Below, in pieces: positions 1 to 9,200 of a DNA stretch of 64,000 nt. The notes beneath the pieces are model-generated. The model did no database searches and had not been told where the DNA came from. It saw only the letters and a list, made by a program, of their open reading frames with translations. How positions within the stretch are numbered: the first letter of the stretch is position 1; each line of letters opens with the position of its first letter. Position numbers and translations under genes: made by a program. The stretch is from Trichocoleus desertorum NBK24 (GTDB lineage Bacteria > Cyanobacteriota > Cyanobacteriia > FACHB-46): positions 4,007,628 to 4,071,627 of the forward strand of contig NZ_CP116619.1 of assembly GCF_030409055.1 (NCBI RefSeq), written 5' to 3'.

Positions 1-609
1 ACCTTGTTTTTCTCGCAGGTTAACTCAACCTTCCGGAAGCGTCATGTGGTCATAGGGCAGTACCTAGGCTTTATGGTGCTCATTGTGGCGAGCTTGCCAG
101 GGTTTTTAGGTGGCTTGGTGATTTCTTCTGCCTGGGTGGGGCTGCTAGGACTGGTTCCGATCGCCTTGGGGATCAACCAATTATGGCATCGTGAATCCGC
201 AACGAGTGATGGGCAGGCTATCCACCTGGTTAGTGATAGCTCGGCTAGTGGCTCTCCGGCTGCATCCCCTCAAGTAGCGGCTTCTACCGATTGGCGGAGT
301 TTTTTTAATCCCAAAATTTACGCAGTTGCAGTCACCACGATTGCGAATGGGGGTGACAACATTGGCATCTATGTCCCCTTATTTGCCAGTAGCGATCGCC
401 ACGGTTTGGGGATCATACTTTTAGTCTTTTTGGGGCTAGTAGGACTTTGGTGTTTGATCGCACAACAGTTAACTCGTCACCCTTCAGTCATCCAATTAAT
501 TACCCGTTATGGTAATACATTTGTTCCAATTATTTTGATTTGCTTAGGTGTTTTTATCATGTTTGAAAGAGGGACTTTTAACTTGTTTTTCCCATCTTTA
601 GGTAGCTGA
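1..609 (+). CDS. CadD-family cadmium/cation resistance transporter (5' truncated by window edge)
   Basis: Integral membrane protein of the CadD/LysE-like superfamily, expected to export or sequester divalent cations such as cadmium. The reading frame is open from base 1 (codons for Thr-Leu-Phe-Phe-Ser-Gln), so the true start and first helix, which normally carries a DNI/DDI-type motif, lie before the window. Visible are several hydrophobic helices and a second acidic motif, ANGGDNIGIYVPLF, at about residues 113-126, typical of the family's second half. A Ser/Ala-rich loop (about residues 70-95) separates the two halves. Family membership is clear from motif and topology; the actual substrate is inference. 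Confidence 0.75.
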   Translation, partial: TLFFSQVNSTFRKRHVVIGQYLGFMVLIVASLPGFLGGLVISSAWVGLLGLVPIALGINQLWHRESATSDGQAIHLVSDSSASGSPAASPQVAASTDWRSFFNPKIYAVAVTTIANGGDNIGIYVPLFASSDRHGLGIILLVFLGLVGLWCLIAQQLTRHPSVIQLITRYGNTFVPIILICLGVFIMFERGTFNLFFPSLGS

Positions 610-668
610 TCAGCAGGTGGCTAATCAGCAGTATGAATCAGCCGTTGCTTAGCAGCCAAACTCAGCTA

Positions 669-962
669 TTAACTCCAATCATCTCGTTGGGAGCCACGAC
701 CCTTATAAACCTGAGCCGCAGCATGAATGTCTCTGGTTTTGGCAAATAACTCTTCCTCGCTTAGTTGCCACTGGGCCAGAGCTTTGTCGAGGTCTGCCTG
801 AATATCCCGTGCGCCGGGAAAGCCTTTGTAGCGAATGCGTAGCCGTGCTAGCTCAACCAAGTTATAGTCACTGGCTTCTGCTTCGATTAAGCCACTAATG
901 ACTTGGCGATCGCGACTCCATAGGGGGTGTTGCTGGTCTTTGCTTTCTGAGTTGGCGGCCAT
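669..962 (-). CDS. DUF3288 family protein
   Basis: Small soluble protein of unknown function (97 residues) matching the cyanobacterial DUF3288 pattern: an N-terminal KDQQHPLWSRDR segment, then an AELARLRIRY-like stretch (here VELARLRIRYKGFPGARD) and a C-terminal helical part ending in a basic tail. The frame stays open upstream to 1037, but the family normally begins just before the KDQQHP motif. The ATG at 962 is therefore preferred and the extra 25 residues are treated as untranslated. It stands alone between the CadD-like gene and the division genes. No biochemical role is known to me. Confidence 0.75.
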   Translation of the reverse strand: MAANSESKDQQHPLWSRDRQVISGLIEAEASDYNLVELARLRIRYKGFPGARDIQADLDKALAQWQLSEEELFAKTRDIHAAAQVYKGRGSQRDDWS

Positions 963-1390
963 AAGATTAGGGTGGATTCGCAGGACTGTAGTCGTTATTT
1001 CAAAAAAATCTTCCTTTAGATTTATTTGAAATTCCAATTAGATAGTAGACTGAGCAATTGCATATTTATACTTCGTAATTTTATTGATTCTAGAAGCCAA
1101 ACTGGAAAGTAAGGAAAACTTAGGGAAAACTAAAACCGTTAGGGTGAATTGAGTGGAAGTAATGGGGCTAAGATAACAGCAATTCTGCTGTGCGGCCCTC
1201 GCTGAAGACTCTACTAAAAACCTGTCCACAGCCTCAGAGAATATCTAGTTGTCAACACTGAGTGAAGGTGCGAACAGGTCTTAAGAGGTCCGTAGAGTTC
1301 GGATGGCTGATGAGTGTGGGTGTATGAATTTAATTTGGCGGCACAAAACTACTCAAACTTTGCCGCGTTGCTGCTTTAGGAGTGAGGTCT
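963..1390. other. 428-bp intergenic region
   Basis: Divergent gap between the DUF3288 gene (minus) and the FtsL-like gene (plus), so it should hold both promoters. A minus-strand open frame at 1038-1229 has no family features and is not called. I recognise no tRNA, riboswitch or known ncRNA here. The last bases form a good ribosome binding site (AGGAG at 1379-1383) for the ATG at 1391. Confidence 0.5.
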
Positions 1391-1945
1391 ATGGCTGTTG
1401 GTCTAAAATCTAGAATTCCCCCTCGACGTTTGCCCCCCAGTCAACTGAGTCAAACGAGTCAAATTAATCAAACCGTAATTTATCCAAGTGGCGCGAAAGT
1501 CACTCCGATTACAAAACTACAGCCAACCATTGTTCCTCGTCGGGGCCAGTCTCCTAACGTTAAGCGCTTACCCAACAATCGCCAGTTACCTCTATGGTTG
1601 CGATCGCTCATTGGAGCCCAGCGTAGTTTGTCAATTTTGACTGGGACGCTCTCCATTGCTGTGCTCTCTGTTTATGGTCAGACGGTGTACTCGCAGCAGC
1701 TATGGAGCCAGGAGTACCGCAAACTAGAAAACTTGCAGCGCAATGAGCGCCAATTGACAGCAGCCAGCGAAGTACTGAAGAATCAAATTGCCCAACAAGC
1801 AGAAACTTCTAGAGCAGGACTGGTGCCTTCTAATCCAGCAAATACAATTTTTCTGCAACCTGCGCCTCAGCGTCCTGCCCCTGTTGCTACGCCGATTGCG
1901 CCACAGGACGCAAAACCTACCGCATTTTCGCCGCTGGGCTATTAG
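1391..1945 (+). CDS. FtsL-like single-pass membrane protein upstream of ftsI
   Basis: Protein of 184 residues with a long basic, Pro/Ser-rich cytoplasmic N terminus (1-70), one hydrophobic helix (about 79-99), a short heptad-like coiled coil (about 103-138, rich in Leu/Glu/Gln) and a Pro/Ala-rich tail. A short protein with one helix and a periplasmic coiled coil placed directly before ftsI is the arrangement of the division protein FtsL. The start is the ATG at 1391, 7 bases after AGGAG; the GTG at 1382 overlaps that ribosome site and is unlikely. The gap to ftsI is 68 bp, so co-transcription is probable. Sequence similarity to characterised FtsL is not evident, so the assignment rests on topology and position. 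Confidence 0.55.
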   Translation: MAVGLKSRIPPRRLPPSQLSQTSQINQTVIYPSGAKVTPITKLQPTIVPRRGQSPNVKRLPNNRQLPLWLRSLIGAQRSLSILTGTLSIAVLSVYGQTVYSQQLWSQEYRKLENLQRNERQLTAASEVLKNQIAQQAETSRAGLVPSNPANTIFLQPAPQRPAPVATPIAPQDAKPTAFSPLGY

Positions 1946-2013
1946 CAGCGATCTGTATCTCATTGCCTGAATCTTGTTGCCTAACTTTGCTGTCCTGCTA
2001 ACGTGTTGGATTT

Positions 2014-3945
2014 ATGGCCTCTTCTGTTCCTCCTTCCACCCCCGACTCTCCTCAAACTCGCCGTTTTGAAGCGGGGGATGAGTCTTGGCGAGATGTAGGA
2101 GGTCGTTGGCGTTCGTTGCCTCCTGTTCAGGCTCAGCCCTCCCAGCTTCGGTTGGTGTTGGTATGGATTGTGTTGATGACGAGTGGGTTAGGACTGGTCG
2201 CCAATTTGTTTCGTTTGCAAATTGTAGAGGCTGAGAAGCTAAAGGTTCGGGCGCAAGATCAACAAATGATCTATTTGCGACCCTTTGTTCCCCGGCGGCC
2301 TATTGTGGATCGCGGCGGCAATGTTTTAGCGATCGACCAACCTGTTTACACGCTCTACGCCCATCCTCGCTTATTTAGTGAGACGAAAGAGGCGATCGCG
2401 GCTAAGTTGGCACCATTACTCAAGCAATCGTCCGCTAAACTAACTCAGCAATTCAATCGAACTGATACTGGCATCCAAGTAGAGTACTCCCTGACTGAAG
2501 ATGTTGCAGATCAAATTAAAGATTTGCAGATCGATGGGGTTGAGTTGCTTCGTCATCAGCAGCGACTCTATCCTCAACAAGACTTGTTTGCCGATGTGGT
2601 TGGCTATGTCAATCTCGATCGCAAGGGTCAAGCGGGGGTGGAATATAGCCAGCAAAAGTTATTGGAGCGCTCGGTGCAAGCAGTTCGGCTCAGTCGTACG
2701 GGCAGCGGGGCTTTAATTCCTGACCAGGTTCCTGGTGGTTTTCTCCATGTGGATGATCTACGGCTCCAACTCACGCTCGATAGCCGTTTGCAACGCGCTG
2801 CTCGGTTTTCGCTCCAGCAGCAAATCAAGCAGTTTAACGGCAAGCGAGGCAGTGTCATCGTCATGGATGCGCGCGATGGCTCCTTACTCTCGTTTGTCTC
2901 AGAGCCTTCCTACGATCCCAACCAGTACTACAAGTTCAATGTAGAGCTGTTTAAGAACTGGGCACTGACCGACCTGTACGAACCTGGGTCTACCTTTAAG
3001 CCGTTGAATGTGGCAATCGCCCTAGAGTCTGGGGCGATCCAACCCAATAGTGTGTTCAACGACGAAGGCAAGATTTACGTCGATGGTTGGCCGATCGCTG
3101 ACTATGACTACGATTATGTGGGAGCAAGAGGGCCACTGTCGATCGCTCAAATTCTGCAATACTCCAGCAACGTAGGCATGGTGCGTATGGTGCAGCAGAT
3201 GCCGCCAGATATTTACTACAGTTGGTTGCAGCGCTTGGGTTTGGGGCAAACGGTTGGGATTGATTTACCGTTTGAAATTGCTGGATCTCTGAAGCCGCGA
3301 TCGCAGTTTGCGAGTTCACCCATTGAGCCAGCGACAACTTCTTTTGGTCAAGGTTTCTCTCTCACGCCTATCCAGTTAGTACAGCTACACGGAGCCTTAG
3401 CCAATGGTGGTAAGTTAGTCACCCCTCATTTAGTGCGTGGCTTGTTTAACACAGAAGGACAACCTTATTGGCAGCCTTCTCTGCCTGCACCGCAACAGAT
3501 TTTTTCGCCAGAAACCTCGCGAACCGTCCTAGCCATGATGGAGTCAGTGGTGGCTCAAGGTACAGGGAAATCTGCCCAAATTCCTGGTTATCGCATTGCG
3601 GGTAAAACCGGAACCGCGCAAAAAGCGAATCCGAATGGTGGCTATTATGAGCGTGCTAAAATCACTAGCTTTGTCGGCATCTTCCCTGTCGAAGCGCCGC
3701 GCTATGTGGTGGTAGCGGTTATTGATGAGCCGCAAGGAGATGATGCCTTCGGTTCTACGGTGGCAGCACCCATTGTCAAAGCGGTGATGGAAGCCTTGAT
3801 TACCATCGAACGGATTCCGCCCAGTCAGCCTGTAGCGAACCAACCTTGGAATACACCGATGATGCCCACATCGCCCGCCGCTCCTCCTGCTGGAAACATG
3901 CCTACTCCTCCCCGCCCCACTGCCCCACCGCAACCAACTCCCTAG
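2014..3945 (+). CDS. ftsI: Peptidoglycan D,D-transpeptidase FtsI (PBP3/PBP2-like class B)
   Basis: Class B penicillin-binding protein that cross-links septal peptidoglycan on the outer face of the cytoplasmic membrane, 643 residues. Order: cytoplasmic N terminus, one membrane anchor (about residues 46-66), PBP dimer domain starting with the [13 protein letters not shown] motif, then the transpeptidase domain. All three active-site motifs are present: PGSTFK with the acylated Ser326, SSN at 384-386, and KTGT at 531-534. The C terminus is a Pro-rich tail of about 50 residues, longer than in most homologues. It follows the FtsL-like gene by 68 bp, supporting a small division operon. Confidence 0.95.
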   Translation: MASSVPPSTPDSPQTRRFEAGDESWRDVGGRWRSLPPVQAQPSQLRLVLVWIVLMTSGLGLVANLFRLQIVEAEKLKVRAQDQQMIYLRPFVPRRPIVDRGGNVLAIDQPVYTLYAHPRLFSETKEAIAAKLAPLLKQSSAKLTQQFNRTDTGIQVEYSLTEDVADQIKDLQIDGVELLRHQQRLYPQQDLFADVVGYVNLDRKGQAGVEYSQQKLLERSVQAVRLSRTGSGALIPDQVPGGFLHVDDLRLQLTLDSRLQRAARFSLQQQIKQFNGKRGSVIVMDARDGSLLSFVSEPSYDPNQYYKFNVELFKNWALTDLYEPGSTFKPLNVAIALESGAIQPNSVFNDEGKIYVDGWPIADYDYDYVGARGPLSIAQILQYSSNVGMVRMVQQMPPDIYYSWLQRLGLGQTVGIDLPFEIAGSLKPRSQFASSPIEPATTSFGQGFSLTPIQLVQLHGALANGGKLVTPHLVRGLFNTEGQPYWQPSLPAPQQIFSPETSRTVLAMMESVVAQGTGKSAQIPGYRIAGKTGTAQKANPNGGYYERAKITSFVGIFPVEAPRYVVVAVIDEPQGDDAFGSTVAAPIVKAVMEALITIERIPPSQPVANQPWNTPMMPTSPAAPPAGNMPTPPRPTAPPQPTP

Positions 3946-4071
3946 TTAGATGCGATGCCGTCTCACCTTGGGACTTCAGATAGAAGTGCTGGCTGAGCCA
4001 AATTCTTAATTTGAAGTAGCAATCTGAAACGCCGCAAGATTTGGTGCAGATGGTAATGGAGTCATAGGGAT

Positions 4072-4149
4072 ATGGAGTACGTGATGTATTGCTTCATGGT
4101 GTTTTCTCTGTTGGGATGGGCGCTGTGTGAGTGCTTGCTATTTCTCTAG
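4072..4149 (+). CDS. Possible 25-residue hydrophobic micropeptide
   Basis: In the 263-bp gap between the convergent ftsI and DUF255 genes, an ATG at 4072 opens a 25-codon frame encoding a mostly hydrophobic peptide rich in Leu, Phe, Met and Cys, with stop TAG at 4147-4149. GGAG lies about 10 bases upstream and AGGGA immediately upstream. It resembles a single short membrane helix. No known small photosystem or cytochrome subunit is recognised, and chance occurrence is quite possible. Confidence 0.2.
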   Translation: MEYVMYCFMVFSLLGWALCECLLFL

Positions 4150-4208
4150 CTGAGAGCTTATAAGCAACTGCACACAGCGATCGCCCTTGCTTGGAACTGG
4201 TTCACGGA

Positions 4209-6281
4209 CTAGACCGTAGTTCGCATTTGGCTTTGCAGCAGTTGTTCCCACAGTTGCTCGAAGCTGGTCGCAGGCCCCTTGCAGCTCAACCCTTGACAGA
4301 CCAAGCCAATTGCAGCGGTTGGCAAGTTCGTTTCAGCCATGTAAACCGCTGTGGGTAGATACTGGAGGGCAATCTGACCGAGGAGATCGTTGGTGGTGCG
4401 GACTAAGGTTTGGTTGCGATACCAATCGAGGGCGACAAACAAACTAGGACAAGCTTGTGGTGCAGTTTCCATAATGCTGCTAAAGGCTTGTAACGCTTGC
4501 TCAGCCCGATCCAAATACTCTAAGTTTTCGGTTAGGAGTGCTAGACGAACCAAGTTAGCGATCGCCACCCCATTAGCCGCAGGCGTAGCATTGTCGGCGT
4601 AACTGCGCTCCCGCACCAGTAGATCTTGGCTAGCATCACTGGCGGTGTTGTAGTAGCCACCCAGCTCAGGACTCCATAGGCGATCGTCAAATTCTTGTTG
4701 CACTTGTACCGCTGCTTCTAGCCAAGTCTGAGACTCTACAGAATCATCTGCACTCAGCCGAGCCTGATGGAGATCCAGCAATGCCTTGATGAAAAGGGCA
4801 TAATCTTCCGATTGAGCAGGAACGTGAGCTTGTCCGTCATAGTTGAGGCGGTGGAAGCGTCCCTCGGCCCATTGCTGTTGGCGAATGAAATTAGCTGCCT
4901 GAATCGCTAGTTGCAAATATTCGGGTTGATTGAAGACAGTGGCCGCACGCGCTAATCCCGAAATCATCAAGCTGTTCCAAGCGGCAATCATCTTCGTATC
5001 AGTCACCGCAGGAATGCGACCAGGCCAGTCTTGGGTTTTAGCTTCCTGGTTGTTGCGTGCAGGAGGAAAGGTCGTGAGCGATCGCGGCTCGGCTCCGTAA
5101 CGCACCTGGAACAGTTTGACGATCGTGGCTTCTACGGTGTCACTGAGTACTCCGGGTTGGCGACGCTGCAACACATTCTGGCCCTCGAAGTTACCGTTGC
5201 GTGTCACGGTAAACTGCTGGGTCAGTTCCGCGAGTTCCTCCGCGCTCAGGAGTTGTTCGAGTTCGTTGTAGCTCCACACATAGAAAGCACCTTCTTCGGG
5301 TTCCACTTCATCTGGGGTCGTAAAGCTATCGGCATCCTGAGCGGCATAAAAGTAACCTTGGGGTGCAGTCATTTCTCGCTTCAACCATTGCACCGTCCCC
5401 GCGATCGCTCGTTCAAACGCAGGTTCGTGCATGCCTGCGCTCCACAAATTCGCCAAATACTCCACAATTTGCCCGTTGTCGTAGAGCATCTTTTCAAAGT
5501 GAGGCACCGTCCAAGTGGGGTCTACCGTGTAGCGATGGAAGCCGCCTCCCACATGGTCATAAATTCCGCCCAGAGCCAGGTTTAAACCACGTTTGGTACA
5601 AGTGTCGGTCGCGTCGTACTTGAGATGATCCTGAAACCGTACGGCATGCAGCGCCATATCGGCATAAGGAATCATCGGGAAACTGGGGCCATGTCCCTCC
5701 GATGTGAGCACCCCAGTGTTGTACTCCAACCCTTGCCGCAACAACTCGTCATTCAACTCTTGGCCTGGATTCAACAAGGCAGAGCTTTGCAGATGCCCCA
5801 ACAATTCTTCCTTGAGCGCCTGCACTTTCTGAGGTTCGTTGTCGTAATAGCGGCGGATCGCTTGCAACACCTGCATAAATCCAGGGCGACCATACCGCGC
5901 TTCGAGGGGGAAGTAAGTACCGCCATAAAAAGGGATCAGGTCGTCGGGAGCCAAGAACACATTTAACGGCCAACCGCCTTGCCCCGTCATCATCTGGACG
6001 GTTTGCATATAGATGCTGTCGAGGTCTGGGCGTTCTTCGCGATCGACTTTGATCGGCAGGAAGTTGGCGTTCATGTAGTCCGCGATCGCTGCATCAGAAA
6101 AGGCCTCTCCTTCCATGACGGTGCACCAGTGGCAACTGGAGTAGCCCACCGACAAAAAGATGGGTTTGTTGTCTCGCCGTGCTGTTTCCAACGCTTCCTC
6201 ACACCAAGGCCACCAGTCAATCGGGTTCTCAGCATGTTTCCGCAAGTAGAGGCTTTGGGCTTGAGCCAGGCGATTCGTCAT
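4209..6281 (-). CDS. Thioredoxin-domain protein of the DUF255 / YyaL / SSP411 family
   Basis: Large soluble protein of 690 residues. The N-terminal thioredoxin-like domain carries the family signatures HAENPIDWWPW (about residues 16-26) and C50-H-W-C53 in the context SVGYSSCHWC, followed by a conserved GGWPLNVFL stretch. The rest is an (alpha/alpha)6-barrel-like region similar to glycan-processing or epimerase enzymes, including HDHVGGGFHRY-like residues near 242-252 and PHFEKMLYDN. Members occur in all domains of life, but the reaction is not established; a redox or cell-wall/sugar role is only inferred. The gene is monocistronic and convergent with ftsI. Confidence 0.9.
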   Translation of the reverse strand: MTNRLAQAQSLYLRKHAENPIDWWPWCEEALETARRDNKPIFLSVGYSSCHWCTVMEGEAFSDAAIADYMNANFLPIKVDREERPDLDSIYMQTVQMMTGQGGWPLNVFLAPDDLIPFYGGTYFPLEARYGRPGFMQVLQAIRRYYDNEPQKVQALKEELLGHLQSSALLNPGQELNDELLRQGLEYNTGVLTSEGHGPSFPMIPYADMALHAVRFQDHLKYDATDTCTKRGLNLALGGIYDHVGGGFHRYTVDPTWTVPHFEKMLYDNGQIVEYLANLWSAGMHEPAFERAIAGTVQWLKREMTAPQGYFYAAQDADSFTTPDEVEPEEGAFYVWSYNELEQLLSAEELAELTQQFTVTRNGNFEGQNVLQRRQPGVLSDTVEATIVKLFQVRYGAEPRSLTTFPPARNNQEAKTQDWPGRIPAVTDTKMIAAWNSLMISGLARAATVFNQPEYLQLAIQAANFIRQQQWAEGRFHRLNYDGQAHVPAQSEDYALFIKALLDLHQARLSADDSVESQTWLEAAVQVQQEFDDRLWSPELGGYYNTASDASQDLLVRERSYADNATPAANGVAIANLVRLALLTENLEYLDRAEQALQAFSSIMETAPQACPSLFVALDWYRNQTLVRTTNDLLGQIALQYLPTAVYMAETNLPTAAIGLVCQGLSCKGPATSFEQLWEQLLQSQMRTTV

Positions 6282-6451
6282 AGGGGCTGATTCTAGAACT
6301 CAATAGGGGCATACCTTCGACAGTTTATCGCGCCCAAGCTGAGAGGGGCTGTACCTTGGGGGCGATCGCTCAACTCCTTTCGGCAAAGCGATTAGAATAT
6401 GAGCCAAACCCGGAGGTCTGTTAACGGTGGCAGACAGTTGAGGCGTGAATC

Positions 6452-6904
6452 ATGCAAGCACAACCAGATTGGGCGTTTCTGGCAGCAAGTTCTCCTTATC
6501 AAACTGCGATCGCGGTGCAAAAGCTATTGCAGGAGGGCAAATCGATGGAAGCGGGCGAAGGACTCCATGCACTGATTGATTCTATGGGCAGGTCAGAAAA
6601 ACGGGCACTGAAAAGCCAACTGACTCGGTTAATGAGCCATGTAATTAAATGGAAGTGTCAACCAGAGCGGCGATCGCCAAGTTGGGCAATTACAATTCGC
6701 GATGCCCGGACGGAAATTGCTGACAGCCAAGAAGAATTTCCCAGCCTCAACCGAGATCACATTGAGTCGATTTGGCCAAAATGCTTCGACAGAGCCATCA
6801 AAGATGCTGAAGACGAAATGGGGATGCGGTGTTCCTTAAATTCCCTATCTTGGACTGAAGTCTTTGAGGAAGAATACACGTTACTAAAACCCGAAGCAGA
6901 ATAA
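6452..6904 (+). CDS. DUF29 family protein
   Basis: Protein of 150 residues with the DUF29 pattern: an N-terminal helix pair, the LIDSMGRSEKRALKSQL core (about residues 42-58), LMSHVIKWKCQPERRSPSW and a C-terminal helical segment. DUF29 proteins are abundant in cyanobacteria, often near mobile elements, and their function is unknown. This copy departs from the usual N-terminal YEQDFYLW-type start and reads as a diverged member. It precedes the interrupted pentapeptide-repeat gene by 96 bp on the same strand. Confidence 0.75.
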   Translation: MQAQPDWAFLAASSPYQTAIAVQKLLQEGKSMEAGEGLHALIDSMGRSEKRALKSQLTRLMSHVIKWKCQPERRSPSWAITIRDARTEIADSQEEFPSLNRDHIESIWPKCFDRAIKDAEDEMGMRCSLNSLSWTEVFEEEYTLLKPEAE

Positions 6905-7000
6905 CTTCCCCATTTGTTCATACCGCTTTTTATGCTATCCCTGTAACAAAAACACTCCGCCCACTTTCATCCCTCATCCTTCCTCCTTCATCCCTCCCCT

Positions 7001-7927
7001 ATGGACTTCTCCGGACAAAACCTCCGAGGCCGCAACTTCAAAGGTCAAGACCTCACCGGAGCCAACTTCAGCTACGCCGACATCCGGGGCGCAAACTTCA
7101 CTAGTGCCATTTTGCAAGGGGCAAATTTTACAGGGGTCAAAGCAGGTTTACTTCCAAGTTGGAGCGCATGTTTATTTATAGTTTCAATTACCTTGTCTAT
7201 TTTAGGACTAGGAACTTCTGTTGTTTCTGTCAACCTTTTTTCATCTGCTGATGTAGTTCACTGGTCCGAAGTCATAATGGCTTCAGAGAACCCATTACGA
7301 GTAGACGTAAAATTTCCTATTCTTGAATTAGTAATTTTTGTCTTCTGCTTCACAAGCATAATGGCTGGACAATTCATTGGAGAGTTTGCGGACAAAACGC
7401 AGATTTCAATGGAGCTATTTGGCTCGTCTCGAATGTCCCGAATGAAGTCAAAGCTTTTAGCAAAAACATTTTTTATATGCACTTTTATTATTTGGGCAGT
7501 TTTCTTCTTAACAGAAACCTCAAAAGTTATTTATGCATTATTATTATGGATGACTCTAGGGCTCTTTCCGGGCTTGTGTCTTGCGGCTTTTATAGGTCTT
7601 GTCTTCGCATATCCTATATCCTCTAGAAACGTACTGTTTGATGGCAAAAGAACAATTTTTCGAAATTCCGATTTAACTGATGCTGACTTTACAAGGGCAT
7701 CACTAACATATGTTGACTTCAGGAAATCCAATTTAGTTCGTACTTGCTGGTTTCAAGCTTGGACTGTCAAAGATGCATGGATCAAGGACACGTACTTAGA
7801 AGATCTTTATTTATATCGGCTGTTGACAACAAAACAAGGCGCTAATCAAATAATTTATAACACCAAAAAGACAAGAGATATTAATCTGGAGAACGCCAAC
7901 TTAACTAGTAGACTCTGGCTGGAGTAG
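7001..7927 (+). CDS. 5' fragment of the interrupted pentapeptide-repeat protein
   Basis: Frame of 308 codons; residues 1-302 are original and the last six come from the insertion sequence terminus. The first 45 residues are A(D/N)LXX-type pentapeptide repeats (DLTGANF, ADIRGANF, AILQGANF), which fold as a right-handed quadrilateral beta helix. Hydrophobic helices follow around residues 52-78, 104-125, 150-175 and 180-205, then further repeats (DLTDADF, SNLVRT, NLENANL). The protein would be membrane-anchored with repeats on both sides of the hydrophobic block. It ends at a stop inside the IS left end, so the C-terminal region is lost. Confidence 0.8.
   Translation: MDFSGQNLRGRNFKGQDLTGANFSYADIRGANFTSAILQGANFTGVKAGLLPSWSACLFIVSITLSILGLGTSVVSVNLFSSADVVHWSEVIMASENPLRVDVKFPILELVIFVFCFTSIMAGQFIGEFADKTQISMELFGSSRMSRMKSKLLAKTFFICTFIIWAVFFLTETSKVIYALLLWMTLGLFPGLCLAAFIGLVFAYPISSRNVLFDGKRTIFRNSDLTDADFTRASLTYVDFRKSNLVRTCWFQAWTVKDAWIKDTYLEDLYLYRLLTTKQGANQIIYNTKKTRDINLENANLTSRLWLE
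7906..7907. repeat. Left copy of the TA target-site duplication
   Basis: The dinucleotide TA at 7906-7907 directly flanks the left terminal repeat and is repeated at 9201-9202 after the right terminal repeat. TA duplication is the hallmark of IS630/Tc1-mariner insertion. The undamaged target reads ACTAGT in the context of the host reading frame. Confidence 0.85.
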
Positions 7928-7934
7928 AGCTACC
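7908..7934 (+). repeat. IS630 left terminal inverted repeat
   Basis: Begins GTAGACTCTGG next to TA and pairs imperfectly with 9174-9200 on the other strand (18 of 27 bases). Confidence 0.8.
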
Positions 7935-7966
7935 ATTTAGGCAGGGTTACCAATGAGGGTAGAACC

Positions 7967-9168
7967 ATGCCTAGACTTGCTCCAACACCCTTGCGACTCA
8001 CTGAGACAGAACGAGAGCAACTTCAACAGGCGATCAAACGCCATAGCACTCCCCAGCAAATTGCCATCAGAGCCAACATCATTGTGCGGGCCGACGCAGG
8101 ACTCAACCCTCGAGACATTGCACGCGAACTCAATATCAGCCGCGATATGGCAAGACTGTGGCGGAATCGATGGTTGGAGTTGAGCCACCCAAACATTCCT
8201 GCGCTGGAACGATTAGTCGATGCGCCCCGACCTGGAGGACCTTCTACCTTCAGTTTGGAGCAGATTCTGCAACTCTTTGCGATTGCTTGTGAGAAGCCGC
8301 AAACCTATGGACGACCTATCAGTCATTGGACTTCTAGAGAACTGGCTGATGAAATGAGGCAGCAAGGCATTGTTGAGAGCATTTCTCCTCGTCATGTGGG
8401 GCGATTGATGAACGAAGCAGACTTAAAACCGCATCAGTCGCAGTACTGGTTGAATCCCCCCCCGACTCTCAATTCGATGAAAAGGTCAAAGACCTCTGTG
8501 AGGTCTACCTGAACGCGATTGAGCGTGCCCAGGTGGGAGAGCGAACGGTTTCGGTTGATGAAATGACAGCAATTCAAGCCACAGAACGGAAATCCGTCAC
8601 CCAAGCGATGCGTCCTGGCAAACGAGAACGACGAGAATTTGAGTACATTCGCCACGGGACGCAAACGTTGATTGCCAGTTTTGATGTCGCTCAAGGTCGG
8701 GTGGTGGAAGCAAGCGTGGGAGACAGACGTACCGAAGCGGACTACCTCAAGCATATTCAACAGTTGATCGCCACAGACCCCAAGGCCCTAAAATGGCATC
8801 TGGTGATGGATTGCTTAAATATTCATCAATCTGAATCATTGGTGCGATTTGTGGCACAAACCGAGGGCTTGGAGATCGATTTGGGACTCAAAGGGGAGTC
8901 TGGCATTCTCAAATCCATGCAAACTAGGGCAGATTTCTTGCGTAACCCCAGCCATCAGATCGTGTTTCACTTCACCCCCAAGCATTGTTCCTGGTTAAAT
9001 CAGATTGAAATCTGGTTCAGTATCTTGGTGCGTAAATTGCTTAGACGAGCAGACTTTGCGAGTAAGGCGCAACTCAAAACTCGTATTCTTGAGTTCGTGG
9101 ATTACTTCAACCGCACCATGGCAAAACCATTCAAATGGACTTATCAAGGCAAAGCACTGAAACAGTGA
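7967..9168 (+). CDS. IS630-family transposase, expressed by -1 frameshift (orfA 7967-8512, orfB joined at a C8 run)
   Basis: DDE transposase. The first frame (7967-8512) encodes the helix-turn-helix DNA-binding half: [20 protein letters not shown] at about residues 45-64, and a second winged-helix-like part. The catalytic half lies in the -1 frame. Slipping back one base at the run of eight C (8456-8463) continues as [16 protein letters not shown] and leads into [10 protein letters not shown] (first Asp), [13 protein letters not shown] (second Asp) and [11 protein letters not shown] (Glu). The joined product would be about 400 residues, normal for the family. The slip may be programmed, as in other two-frame IS630 members, or may be an inactivating mutation; the sequence alone cannot decide. 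Confidence 0.85.
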
Positions 9169-9173
9169 CTAAG

Positions 9174-9200
9174 GGTGGGTAGACTCACGCCTGGTTCTAC
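9174..9200 (-). repeat. IS630 right terminal inverted repeat
   Basis: Read on the minus strand it begins GTAGAACCAGG and ends beside the second TA copy at 9201-9202. It contains the GTG at 9175 that opens the downstream host-gene fragment. Confidence 0.8.

Larger units (their letters stand above)
7908..9200 (+). mobile_element. IS630-family insertion sequence (1293 bp)
   Basis: Complete element bounded by imperfect terminal inverted repeats (7908-7934 and 9174-9200; 18 of 27 positions match when one end is reverse-complemented, both starting GTAGA) and flanked by duplicated TA. It carries one transposase gene in two overlapping frames. The element interrupts the pentapeptide-repeat gene in the same orientation. 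Boundaries are supported by the terminal repeats, the TA duplication and in-frame restoration of the host gene after removal. The intact ends and single disruption suggest a recent insertion. Confidence 0.92.

Noticed and set aside
1038-1229. Minus-strand 63-codon frame
   Set aside because: No family features, no ribosome site, and it lies in the promoter region between divergent genes.
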